The notes beneath the pieces are model-generated. The model ran no database searches and was not told the DNA's origin. It saw only the letters and a list, made by a program, of their open reading frames with translations. The position numbers were made by a program, and so were the translations under genes. From CAYWKS01 sp964458935 (GTDB lineage: Bacteria; Planctomycetota; Phycisphaerae; Phycisphaerales; Zrk34), in contig CAYWKS010000001.1 of the NCBI GenBank assembly GCA_964458935.1, positions 124,001-188,000 of the forward strand: a DNA stretch of 64,000 nt, in the 5' to 3' direction. Shown here one piece after another: positions 50,831 through 58,613 of the stretch (its first letter is position 1; the number at the start of each line of letters is the position of its first letter).

Positions 50831-50861
50831 ATTATACCGACAGATAGGACGCGTCCGTCAA
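50831..50861 (-). promoter_or_regulatory. Promoter of member C with 19-base spacer
   Basis: TTGACG (50856-50861), a 19-base spacer containing GACGCGTC, and TATAAT (50831-50836) on the minus strand. The -10 is perfect and the -35 matches five of six. The long spacer resembles promoters activated by MerR-type regulators. Confidence 0.5.
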
Positions 50862-50959
50862 CGGCGAATTGTGTTGCAAGCGCATTTATGCAACCCCGGG
50901 CAAGTCGCGGGTCAGTCCTGCAAATCATGGCCCCGGCGCGGCCGCGAGCTTCAACCCGG

Positions 50960-52486
50960 TCACTTGCTGTCCATGTCGAAGATGCTGCCGCGGCCCTGGG
51001 CACAGCGAGCGCAGTTGTGGGCCTCGACGCCCCAGCCGGCGAAGAACTTGCGGCCGCACGTCTGGCAGGTCGTCATGGGCCGGCCGTCGGCGCGACCGGA
51101 TCGGGCGGTCGGCCCGGACGCCGAGGCCCGACGCGTGCCGCGGCGCTGCGTCGTGTCGGCTTCGGGCGAGGTCGAGCCGTTGGTCGCATCGGCCAGCGCA
51201 TCCGGGGGCGGCCCGTCGTCGGCCGCATCGTCCTCAGCGGCCACAGCGTCGGGTTGGGGTTCGGCGGTCGAGGGCTGGGTGGCGACGGGCGGGACCTCGG
51301 CGGAGCCCGCGGCGAGCGCGGGTGGCTCGCCTTCGCCCGATCCGAACTGGTAGTGCAGCCGCGCGTGCAGCTTCTCGACCCGCCGGCCGATCGCCTCGTC
51401 ATCGCCGAGCTGGTTGGCGAGCAGGTGCAGCTTCAGCCGTGACTGCAAGCTGTCGATCTGGTCGCTGCCGAGGGCCTTGGCGCGATGGGCGTAGAGCTGG
51501 GCGCGGGTGAGCAGGTCCTGCCGCGCCCCCAGCTCGGTCGCCTGCGAGCTGAGGTCGAGGTACCAACTGGCGAGCGCGGCGGCGGCGTCGGACTCGATCT
51601 CGACCAGCGGCTTGCACGACAGGCCGACCGCCTGACGCACCGGGGCGGGCAGCTTGCCGCGCACGTCGGCCTCGATCAGCTCGGGCCGGTCGAAGCTCAT
51701 GATGTACGTCGATGCGATCTGCGTCGCGGACTGCTCGTCGGCGGTGATCGTGAATCGCTTGTGCACGGAGGCGAGTTGCATCCAGTCGCGCAGCTCGTCG
51801 GCGAGCTGATGCATGCGATCCTCGGTCTGTTGGCGGATCGGCGTGAACTCGGTGACAAAGGCTTCGAGCGATTGGGCCAGGTCGGCCCGTTTGTGTCGGC
51901 GGACGAGGCGGGCGTCGGACTCGGCGCGGCGGATCGCGCCGTCGTAGACCGACCGGGCCCGCGCCGCATCACGCCGCGCCTGATCGAACGCCGCCGCGGT
52001 CTGGGCCGCGGTGTTCTGCCCGGTCTCGAAGGCCAATTGGGCGTTCTCGACGCGCTGCTCGGCGAGTTCCATGAGGACCTCGGCCATGCCCGTGCCCAGC
52101 CGCAGCTTCTTGGGGTTGCGCTGGTAGGCGCTGTCGTACAGGTCCAGCAACCGCTCCAGGCACCAGATGCGTTCGTCGGGGCTGATGCGCTGGAGGAGGT
52201 TCAAGGCGTCGGCGGCGTGCTGGTAACCGTCGGTGTTGCGGCTGCCCCATTCGTAGGCCTTGCGGCAGAGCATGGCCTTGAAGTCTTCCTGCCCGCCCGA
52301 CTTGGCGTGCTGGAGCAACTCACCGGCCAACGCCACGCGCTGCTCGCGTGAACGGGCCTCGCGCTCCTGTTGACCGAACAACTGCTCGTAGATCGCGTCG
52401 AGTTCGTCGGCGACGGCCGGGGCCGGGCCCATCACGAGCACGATCAGCCAGCATGCCATGATGGTCGAGATGCCGCGTAACATCAT
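50960..52486 (-). CDS. Secreted protein, IYEQLFG family member D, zinc ribbon C-terminus
   Basis: A 508-residue exported protein and the close paralogue of member C. Signal peptide about residues 1-27 (ends AVA-DEL), then DAIYEQLFGQQEREAR, the clearest copy of the family module. The helical scaffold has MLCRKAYEWGSRN, LLDLYDSAYQRNP, FDRPELIEADVRG, LSCKPLVEI and LASWYLDLSSQA. A long Pro/Ala/Glu/Asp linker (about 385-465) ends in a zinc ribbon TTCQTCGRKFFAGWGVEAHNCARC. ATG at 52486 (or 52483) is chosen by alignment with member C and a GGGGA about 9 bases upstream; an ATG at 52516 is in frame but has no binding site. Confidence 0.78.
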   Translation of the reverse strand: MMLRGISTIMACWLIVLVMGPAPAVADELDAIYEQLFGQQEREARSREQRVALAGELLQHAKSGGQEDFKAMLCRKAYEWGSRNTDGYQHAADALNLLQRISPDERIWCLERLLDLYDSAYQRNPKKLRLGTGMAEVLMELAEQRVENAQLAFETGQNTAAQTAAAFDQARRDAARARSVYDGAIRRAESDARLVRRHKRADLAQSLEAFVTEFTPIRQQTEDRMHQLADELRDWMQLASVHKRFTITADEQSATQIASTYIMSFDRPELIEADVRGKLPAPVRQAVGLSCKPLVEIESDAAAALASWYLDLSSQATELGARQDLLTRAQLYAHRAKALGSDQIDSLQSRLKLHLLANQLGDDEAIGRRVEKLHARLHYQFGSGEGEPPALAAGSAEVPPVATQPSTAEPQPDAVAAEDDAADDGPPPDALADATNGSTSPEADTTQRRGTRRASASGPTARSGRADGRPMTTCQTCGRKFFAGWGVEAHNCARCAQGRGSIFDMDSK

Positions 52487-52567
52487 TTGAAAGGGTCCCC
52501 GGCTATCAGGCGCCATGTGCTATTCGAAGGATTGCGGTCCGTGCGGCGCCGCCCGCCGCGGTGACCC

Positions 52568-52596
52568 ATCATAAGCTGACCGATCGATTCGGTCAC
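52568..52596 (-). promoter_or_regulatory. Promoter of member D with embedded inverted repeat
   Basis: GTGACC (52591-52596), 17-base spacer and TATGAT (52568-52573) on the minus strand. The inverted repeat TGACCG-N7-CGGTCA (52577-52595) covers the spacer and most of the -35, as expected for a repressor or regulator site. Confidence 0.45.
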
Positions 52597-52613
52597 GCGC
52601 GAGCGACCGAACT

Positions 52614-52844
52614 TCAGGGCGTCGGCGCGGGCGTGGCCGCGTCGGCGACCACGCTGGGCGGCGATGCGTGCCGGACCGGATCGAAGAACAGCCGCGCCGG
52701 CGTCGCGGCCGGGACGCCGACGGTCGAGGTCGCGGGGTGGCGATAGTCGGGCTCGATGAGCCGGGATGAGGTGCGTCCGGCACACCCGGCCAAGAGCGTT
52801 GCCGCTGCCGCCACCGCCACGAACACCATGAATCTCGCACCCAT
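52614..52844 (-). CDS. Small lipoprotein of unknown function
   Basis: A 76-residue lipoprotein: signal core at residues 5-19 and lipobox LLAGC (Cys21). The mature part is short (55 residues), rich in Pro, Ala, Thr and Val, and looks unstructured (EPDYRHPATSTVGVPAATP). ATG at 52844 follows GAGG by about 9 bases. It lies just upstream of member D on the same strand, with a separate D promoter in between. Small lipoproteins of this kind are often poorly conserved. Confidence 0.65.
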   Translation of the reverse strand: MGARFMVFVAVAAAATLLAGCAGRTSSRLIEPDYRHPATSTVGVPAATPARLFFDPVRHASPPSVVADAATPAPTP

Positions 52845-53060
52845 GCGCCTGTACCTCGTTGCCGGGCTGAGCCGCGCCGCCATGCGGATGCTTCTCGGCA
52901 AACCCTGTGCCTGTTCGGCCAGGCCGAGCGTTAACGATGAATAAATGGGCGATATAAGCACAGCGGACGCAACCGTGGGTTGCGCCGTGGCGGCGGCGTC
53001 GCGGCGGGTTGGGATTAATGCGGTCGCGGGGCGGGACACGCACGCGCGGCGCGCAACCGC

Positions 53061-53066
53061 TAGGAT
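53061..53066 (+). promoter_or_regulatory. -10 element of hslV
   Basis: TAGGAT, 7 bases before the ATG at 53074, in the leaderless position. Alternatively AGGA in the same bases could be a Shine-Dalgarno with 8-base spacing, so both readings are possible. Confidence 0.35.
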
Positions 53067-53073
53067 AATGGGC

Positions 53074-53622
53074 ATGAAACGCATGATCCGCAGCACCACG
53101 ATTCTCAGCGTCCGGCGCGGCGAGCGGGTGGCACTCGGCGGCGACGGGCAGGTCACGATGCAGGAAACGGTTGCCAAGCAGGACGCGGTGAAGATCCGCC
53201 GCGTACAGGCGCCGGGCGGGCAGCCGGTGCTGGTCGGCTTCGCCGGGGCCGCGGCCGACGCCTTCGCCCTGCTGGAGAAGTTCGAGGCCAAGCTCAAGGA
53301 CTCGCCGGGCAACACCAAGCGGGCCGCGATCGAGTTGGCCAAGCTCTGGCGTACCGATCGGATGCTGCGGCGGCTGGAGTCACTGCTCGCGGTGGCCGAC
53401 GCCCAGTGCTCGCTGCTGGTCAGCGGCCAGGGCGACGTGATCGAGCCCAGCGACGGGATCATCGGGATCGGCTCGGGCGGCGCATACGCGACCGCGGCGG
53501 CGCGGGCGCTGACCCAGCACACCGACATGGACGCGCGCCAGATCGTCGAGCACGCGATGCACATCGCCGGCGAGTTGTGCGTGTACACCAACACCCACAT
53601 CACCATCGAATCACTCGATTGA
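53074..53622 (+). CDS. hslV: ATP-dependent protease subunit HslV
   Basis: HslV (ClpQ) is the proteasome-like peptidase that works with the HslU ATPase in protein quality control. The 182 residues match the family. A seven-residue propeptide precedes the catalytic threonine at residue 8 (TTILSVRRGERVALGGDGQVT region). Typical segments are KIRRV, GFAGAAADAF and the SGQGDVIEP strand, and the C-terminus has YTNTHITIESL. The hslU gene is not adjacent and was not found in the window. ATG at 53074 is preferred over 53068 and earlier in-frame codons. Confidence 0.94.
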   Translation: MKRMIRSTTILSVRRGERVALGGDGQVTMQETVAKQDAVKIRRVQAPGGQPVLVGFAGAAADAFALLEKFEAKLKDSPGNTKRAAIELAKLWRTDRMLRRLESLLAVADAQCSLLVSGQGDVIEPSDGIIGIGSGGAYATAAARALTQHTDMDARQIVEHAMHIAGELCVYTNTHITIESLD

Positions 53623-54067
53623 GCGGTGCGGCGGCGGCGGCGCGACCGTGCGCGCCGCCCTGCCGCGTGTCCGCCCCGGGCACCTCCCCCCGGCCGCAGG
53701 CGCGATAAGTCGCTGCGGGGCATGATGTTGTGCCCGGCGGCGGGTGGTGTCCGCCCATGGCCGGGCGGCCACGGCCCCGAGCGCGGACATGTTGCGTCAC
53801 GCCCGGCCGGAAGCGCAACCGGCGGGCGGCGCGGCGGTTAAGCCAGCCGGCCGCCGGCCGAGCGGTGCGGCCCGACACCGGCCTCGCATCGCTGCGTCGC
53901 GGTGCGCGGCGGGTGCGGACAAGCTGCGTGGCGGCGGATCACGGCAAGGCATGAGCGACCTCCCATAAATGGGCGGCGCGTCACGGCGACGCGCGTCGAG
54001 CCGTCGTCTTGGCCCTCACGCACTGCAAACCCCGACCGCGGGTGCGACGCGAAACGTGCCACGGTAG

Positions 54068-54391
54068 CCGGTCAGCCCGACATGCAACTTGTCCTGCGGG
54101 TCGGGCACGCTCGTTGACCGCTCACCACCCAAGCCCCTGACCCCGGCCCGCCTGGAAGCAGCATTACCATCAGTCAGCACCACCAGCGGATTCCTGCGGT
54201 CGCTGATCGGATCGCTGCCGCCGATGCACGACCTGGCGAAGCAGGCGGAGATTCGGCTGCCAGATATCCTCGGCGACATCGACGGGCGATCGGCGGCGTG
54301 GGACCCGCCGGCGGAGCAGCCGATCGAGCCCGACGCCCCACCCGACGACGCGCGGCCCGACAACGGGGGGTCGCGTGTGACCGGGTCGTGA
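54068..54391 (+). pseudogene. Possible C-terminal relic of a flotillin/SPFH-like gene
   Basis: The open frame ends with GFLRSLIGSLPPMHDLAKQAEIRLPDILGDI and a Pro/Asp-rich tail. The SLPPMHDLAKQA-x-(I/V)-x-LP pattern resembles the C-terminal end of SPFH/flotillin-type membrane proteins. Everything N-terminal to this is missing: the frame has a stop at 54065-54067 and no matching sequence upstream. A TTG at 54089 could start a 100-residue product, but without a binding site. I read it as a remnant of a deleted gene; a small real gene is the alternative. Confidence 0.4.
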
Positions 54392-54413
54392 CTTGGTGCC
54401 GGGCGGGTTGTGC

Positions 54414-54419
54414 TACGAT
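54414..54419 (+). promoter_or_regulatory. -10 element of thyA (leaderless-type position)
   Basis: TACGAT ends 6 bases before the ATG at 54426; TTGGTG lies 15 bases upstream. No Shine-Dalgarno in the gap GCGGGC. Confidence 0.5.
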
Positions 54420-54425
54420 GCGGGC

Positions 54426-55241
54426 ATGAGGCAGTATCTCGATCTCATGCGGACGATCCGCGACCGCGGGGTGGCGAAGGGCGACCGGACGGGCACGGGC
54501 ACGCGGTCGATCTTCGGGTACCAGATGCGGTTCGACCTGGCGGACGGGTTCCCCCTGGTCACCACCAAGAAGCTGCACCTTCGGTCGATCATCTACGAGT
54601 TGTTGTGGTTCCTGCGGGGTGAGACGAACGTGCTCTGGCTGAAGGAGCGGAACGTGCGGATCTGGGACCCTTGGGCCGACGCCCGGACGGGGGAGCTGGG
54701 CCCGATCTACGGCTACCAGTGGCGGAGCTGGCCGACCCGCGACGGCGGGCAGATCGACCAGGTCAGCCAGGTCATCGGGGAGATCCGCGCGAACCCCGAT
54801 TCGCGGCGACACATCGTCTGCGCGTGGAACGTGGGCGACCTGGATCGGATGGCGCTGCCGCCCTGCCACGTGCTGTTCCAGTTCTACGTGACGCCGGCGA
54901 GCGACCCGGCCCCGCCGCGGCTGAGCTGCCAGCTTTACCAGCGGTCGGCGGACGTGTTCATCGGCGTGCCGTTCAACATCGCCAGCTACGCCCTGCTGAC
55001 GATGATGGTGGCGCAGGTGACCGGGTACGCGCCGGGCGAGTTCATCCACACGTTCGGCGACGCCCACCTTTACGAGAACCACCTCGAGCAGGTCGACGAG
55101 CAGTTGCAGCGCGAGCCGCGGGAACTGCCGACCATGAAGCTCAACCCGAACGTCACGAGCATCTTCGACTTCACCTACGACGACTTCGAACTGGTCGGGT
55201 ACAACCCGCACCCGCACATCAAGGCGCCCGTGGCGGTATGA
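54426..55241 (+). CDS. thyA: Thymidylate synthase
   Basis: ThyA methylates dUMP to dTMP using methylenetetrahydrofolate, producing dihydrofolate. The 271 residues are typical. Visible motifs are DRTGTGTRSIFG at the N-terminus, the catalytic Cys147 in ALPPCHVLFQFY, the dUMP-binding QRSADVFIGVPFNIASYA segment and FTYDDFELVGYNPHPHIKAPVAV at the C-terminus. ATG at 54426 is chosen for the canonical start and lies 6 bases after a -10 element. The folA gene follows with a possible start overlap, so the product dihydrofolate is recycled by the neighbouring enzyme. Confidence 0.97.
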   Translation: MRQYLDLMRTIRDRGVAKGDRTGTGTRSIFGYQMRFDLADGFPLVTTKKLHLRSIIYELLWFLRGETNVLWLKERNVRIWDPWADARTGELGPIYGYQWRSWPTRDGGQIDQVSQVIGEIRANPDSRRHIVCAWNVGDLDRMALPPCHVLFQFYVTPASDPAPPRLSCQLYQRSADVFIGVPFNIASYALLTMMVAQVTGYAPGEFIHTFGDAHLYENHLEQVDEQLQREPRELPTMKLNPNVTSIFDFTYDDFELVGYNPHPHIKAPVAV

Positions 55242-55258
55242 GGGGCGCGGCCTGTTCC

Positions 55259-55780
55259 ATGACAGATAACCACCACCGGCAAGATGGGCCTCACCTGACG
55301 CTGGTCGCGGCGATGAGCGAGAACCGCGTCATCGGCGCCGGCGGCGGGTTGCCGTGGCACCTGCCCGACGAGTTGAAGCACTTCAAGCGGGTGACGCGCG
55401 GCGGGCTGGTGCTCATGGGCCGAAAGACCTTCGAATCGTTCGACGGGCTGCTGCCCGAGCGGCGTCACATCGTGCTGACGCGCGACCCGGCGTGGTCCCA
55501 CCCCGGCGTCGAGACCGCGGCGGACCTCGATGCGGCGATCGCGCTGGCCCGGGCGCACGGCGACGATGAGTTGCTCGTGCTCGGCGGCGGACATGTCTAC
55601 AACCAGGCGATCGACCGGGCCGACCGCATGATCCTCACGATCATCCACGCGCAGGTCGAAGGCGACACCTTTTTCCCCGAGATCGATCGGCGGCGTTGGG
55701 TTGTGGCGGAGGAGCGGCATCACCCGGCCGACGCCGATCACGCGTACAGCTTCACGGTGCGCTGGTACGCGCGGGCATAG
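55259..55780 (+). CDS. folA: Dihydrofolate reductase
   Basis: FolA reduces dihydrofolate to tetrahydrofolate with NADPH. The 173 residues fit. Motifs are LVAAMSENRVIGAGGGLPWHLPDELKHFK (catalytic Asp in PDEL), VLMGRKTFES, ERRHIVLTRDP and LVLGGGHVYNQAI. The N-terminus is about 10 residues longer than usual even from ATG 55259. An in-frame ATG at 55238 overlaps the thyA stop (TATGA) and would allow coupling; neither start has a clear binding site. Gene order thyA-folA is common and suits the shared pathway. Confidence 0.95.
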   Translation: MTDNHHRQDGPHLTLVAAMSENRVIGAGGGLPWHLPDELKHFKRVTRGGLVLMGRKTFESFDGLLPERRHIVLTRDPAWSHPGVETAADLDAAIALARAHGDDELLVLGGGHVYNQAIDRADRMILTIIHAQVEGDTFFPEIDRRRWVVAEERHHPADADHAYSFTVRWYARA

Positions 55781-55809
55781 AAAAACCGCAGCCGTGGGAC
55801 CGGCTGCGG
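55781..55809 (-). terminator. Rho-independent terminator of PEP-CTERM gene
   Basis: Perfect 8-base stem CCGCAGCC/GGCTGCGG with an 8-base loop, followed on the minus strand by TTTTT. It lies 28 bases past the stop of the PEP-CTERM gene at 55837 and directly after the folA stop. Confidence 0.8.
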
Positions 55810-55836
55810 AGGGTCATGCCTGGTTGTGAGGGGGGC

Positions 55837-56397
55837 TCAGCGGGCGGGCTTGCCGCGGACCATGAGCAGGCCGCCGATCGCGAGCAGCGCCAGCGAGGCC
55901 GGCTCGGGCACCCCGAAGGTCTCGGTGGGGTTGCCGATCACGATGCCGCCGTCCTTGAGCGTGATGTCGATCACGCCGCCGCTGTTGGGGGCGTCGTAGA
56001 CGACCTGGCCGAGGAAGCGGTCGACATCGGAGATGGTGTTGCCGCCCAGCGAGCTGAAGGTCGCCGACAGTTCCGTGGTGGATTCGGTGTAACCGAACTG
56101 GGTCAGGCCGGCAATGAGCAGCGAGATGCTGAAGCTGGTTTCGTCATCGCCTTCGTTGTTGAGGCTGGGGCCGCTGTCGGCGTCGGCGAGGAAAGCCCCG
56201 CTGGTCGCGGTGATGGTCACGTCGATGGTGTCGAAGTTGCCCTGGTCGGCGCCGGGGATGAGAGTAAAGGCGACGTAGTGACGGTTGCCGGCGGTCAGAC
56301 CGGTGGACAACTGGATGCTGGCGGCGGGGGCGACCTGTGCAGCGACGCTGATGACCAGCGTGGCCGCAAGGCCGAGAGACAGACGCGAGAGGCTCAT
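55837..56397 (-). CDS. PEP-CTERM sorting domain protein
   Basis: A 186-residue exported protein. Signal peptide about 1-26 (ends APA-AS). The mature part is a beta-rich acidic domain with VAFTLIPGADQG and FSISLLIAGLTQFGY; no enzyme motif is seen. The C-terminal sorting signal is VPEPASLALLAIGGLLM with a basic RGKPAR end. It begins a cluster of five PEP-CTERM genes. ATG at 56397 has AGGAG about 11 bases upstream. A terminator with a T-tract follows the gene. Confidence 0.85.
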   Translation of the reverse strand: MSLSRLSLGLAATLVISVAAQVAPAASIQLSTGLTAGNRHYVAFTLIPGADQGNFDTIDVTITATSGAFLADADSGPSLNNEGDDETSFSISLLIAGLTQFGYTESTTELSATFSSLGGNTISDVDRFLGQVVYDAPNSGGVIDITLKDGGIVIGNPTETFGVPEPASLALLAIGGLLMVRGKPAR

Positions 56398-56520
56398 CTT
56401 TCAATCATCTCCTGAGCGGGCGGAGCACCGGGGTGCGGTTACGCCCTTGGCAGAGCCGCCGCAAGACTGAGAGACACGGCCTGCCGAGGGCAACTCGTAG
56501 CACGTACAAAGCCAAGATTT

Positions 56521-58104
56521 TCATGCAGCGCGGCAGCGGCGTCGAAGCAGGCTCAGACCGCCGATACCGAACCACAGCAAAGCTGATGGCTCTGGAATGT
56601 ACTGCGTGTCGGCCCCCAGTTCAAATTCATTACCGATTTGTTCCAGTTCGACGGCGGCGGCGCTGGCCGCGAAACTGGACGCAGTCATGCCGAAGAACTC
56701 CGACAGGATCGACACGTCGGTGGAGTCGACGAACCCGTCACCGTCGAAATCGGCCTGTAACCAGCCGCCGGGCTGGTTGAAATACTCCGAGAGGATGGAT
56801 ACATCAGTAGAATCCACTACCCCGTCGAGATTGGCGTCGCCGGGCAGCAGATCGTGCCAGACCATGAGCGGGTCGCCAATGGCCGTCGTCACGAACGACG
56901 CCTGCGGGGTGGCCCGCATGTAGGCCACGCCGAACGGGTCACCGTCGAGCAGGCTGGCGAAGAGGATATCCTCGTTGGTGACGTTGCTGACACTGGCCAC
57001 GGGCTCGCGGACGTTACCGTAGGCGGCCGTGCCACCGCGGGCGATCCAGTCGGCCAGCTTGCCCTGTCCGAACAGGTCGTCCTTTTCGGGGTTGAACGTC
57101 GAGGCGTTGAAGCTCTCGTAGGCCCCGAACGTGGCGCCCGGGGCGAGCACCGCGTCGATCTGGGTCTCGATCCAGTCGTGCCCGGCGGCGGCCAGGGTGC
57201 CGTCGTCGTTGACGCCGGTGCTGAGGTAGCCCATGAGCAGGTCAAGCTCGGGGCGCGGGGTCGCGGTGATCGCCTCATCGGTGTTGTTGTAGTCGTGTGC
57301 CACGCCGCGATCGTTCAGCTCATCGGCGAGTTGCGGGACGACTGTGTTGCGGACATCCGGGTCGCCGTCGACGATGAACCGGAAGCCGGGGCCCGGGCCG
57401 TACGCGTTGAGCGATCGATCGATCATGCCCTTCACGTCGTCCACGGTATAGCCGTCCAGCCGCGTCACGATCCGCCGACGATCCTCGGTGACCACGTCCG
57501 GGTCGCTGTAGTCGAACTCGCCGGTGGCCTGGTAGAACGTGTTCTGTGCGTGGTGCGAGGTGCCCCAGATCTCCTGCCCGAACACGTCGTCGTTGAACAT
57601 CCAGGCCTGGTCGCCCATCTGCACGGCGGAGTCGATGTTGTCGATGTTGGTCAATTCGCCTTCGAGGCTGGAGTTGATCTTCCACCAGGTGTCGAGGAGC
57701 GGCGGCGAGGGCGTGATATCGTTGCCCCGCCAGTCGTCGTAGTTGCCCGGGTTGGGCTCGTTGACGTAGATGCGCAGCGGCATGCCCTTGGTGGTGACGA
57801 TCGCGTCGATGTCGTCGTTCAGCCCGGCCAGCACCTGCGGACGAATCACGTCCAGGTACGTCTGTGCCGGGATGTCTTCCTGAACGGGCACATTGTCCAG
57901 GCCCAGCACGGTGACCCCCGGGCGGGCGGCCTTGTAGTAGTTACCGATCTCAACGCTTTCGGGGCTCGCGTTGTTGACCAGAACCAGGACGTTTTCTTCG
58001 GAGAGGGCGTGAACGGTGGTGGCGGTCAGCAGCACCAGGCATGCAACAAGGACCGCCGGGATGTGTCGCGAAGCCAGCCTGGATTCAACTTCTGGGCAGG
58101 CCAA
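56521..58104 (-). CDS. TIGR03790-family protein with dockerin repeats and PEP-CTERM
   Basis: A 527-residue exported protein. Signal peptide about 1-33 (ends VHA-LS). The N-terminal domain (about 35-400) starts ENVLVLVNNASPESVEIGNYY and contains IVTTKGMPLRIYV, the pattern of the TIGR03790 family of uncharacterised exported proteins. Near residues 425-475 are two calcium-binding dockerin-like repeats, DANLDGVVDSTDVSILSEYF and DFDGDGFVDSTDVSILSEFFG. The C-terminus is a PEP-CTERM signal (IPEPSALLWFGIGGL, RRRCRAA). Three sorting/attachment modules on one protein suggest a cell-surface scaffold component. TTG at 58104 is chosen because AAAGGA lies 9 bases upstream and it gives a proper signal peptide. 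Confidence 0.85.
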   Translation of the reverse strand: MACPEVESRLASRHIPAVLVACLVLLTATTVHALSEENVLVLVNNASPESVEIGNYYKAARPGVTVLGLDNVPVQEDIPAQTYLDVIRPQVLAGLNDDIDAIVTTKGMPLRIYVNEPNPGNYDDWRGNDITPSPPLLDTWWKINSSLEGELTNIDNIDSAVQMGDQAWMFNDDVFGQEIWGTSHHAQNTFYQATGEFDYSDPDVVTEDRRRIVTRLDGYTVDDVKGMIDRSLNAYGPGPGFRFIVDGDPDVRNTVVPQLADELNDRGVAHDYNNTDEAITATPRPELDLLMGYLSTGVNDDGTLAAAGHDWIETQIDAVLAPGATFGAYESFNASTFNPEKDDLFGQGKLADWIARGGTAAYGNVREPVASVSNVTNEDILFASLLDGDPFGVAYMRATPQASFVTTAIGDPLMVWHDLLPGDANLDGVVDSTDVSILSEYFNQPGGWLQADFDGDGFVDSTDVSILSEFFGMTASSFAASAAAVELEQIGNEFELGADTQYIPEPSALLWFGIGGLSLLRRRCRAA

Positions 58105-58613
58105 CGGTTGATGTCCTTTCCGCCGACTCCCGCGGGGTGAGCGATCCGCGGCCCGCGCCGCTTCGACCACCTCGTCCGTCGTTGCGGGATCGACTCAAAA
58201 CCGAACCCATCGATCGTACTCGTTGCCGGAGTGCGGCCGCACGATCAGCACATCCGCGCTGGCGAACCTGCTGAGTCTTGCGCCCGGCCATCCACGCGGA
58301 TGAGCAAGATTCTACTGCGGCAACGCCGCTGTCCTCCGAGCCTTCCGCAGCCTGCTGGCCGTTCGCAGGGGATCCTGCGTCTACGCCCGGGATTCGCTGC
58401 CGCCGCCCGCGGTGAAGATCGGTCTGATCGCACGGGCCGACAGCCAGCCACTTCCGCCCTCCCATGCGGCCCACAATCTGCGGCCGCTCCGTCCATGAAC
58501 GCGGCGCTCGACCGCGTCGATCATCCTGCTCGGGCGTCGCGTCATGCCGACGCCCAGTTCCTTCCGCCCCGCCGCGCTTCATCAGTCACGGGTAGGCCGA
58601 TGGGCTTCATGCC
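58105..58613. other. 509-base leader/intergenic region before TIGR03790 gene
   Basis: No convincing gene. It lies between the start of the TIGR03790 gene and the stop of the next PEP-CTERM gene, both on the minus strand, so it contains the leader or promoter of the former. GGATCGACTCA at 58187-58197 also occurs in the leader of the neighbouring PEP-CTERM gene (59675-59685). Confidence 0.45.

Larger units (their letters stand above)
53623..54425. other. 803-base gap between hslV and thyA
   Basis: The first 440 bases are very GC-rich and show no coding signal; TGTCCG/CGGACA motifs recur at 53669, 53748, 53783 and 53914 without clear order. The last 330 bases hold a probable relic of a flotillin-like gene (54068-54391). 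A thyA -10 element lies at 54414-54419. Confidence 0.5.

Noticed and set aside
53669..53920. Scattered TGTCCG/CGGACA words in the hslV-thyA gap as a regular repeat
   Set aside because: Spacing and orientation are irregular, and such words are expected at this GC content; not claimed as a repeat family with 16869-17058.
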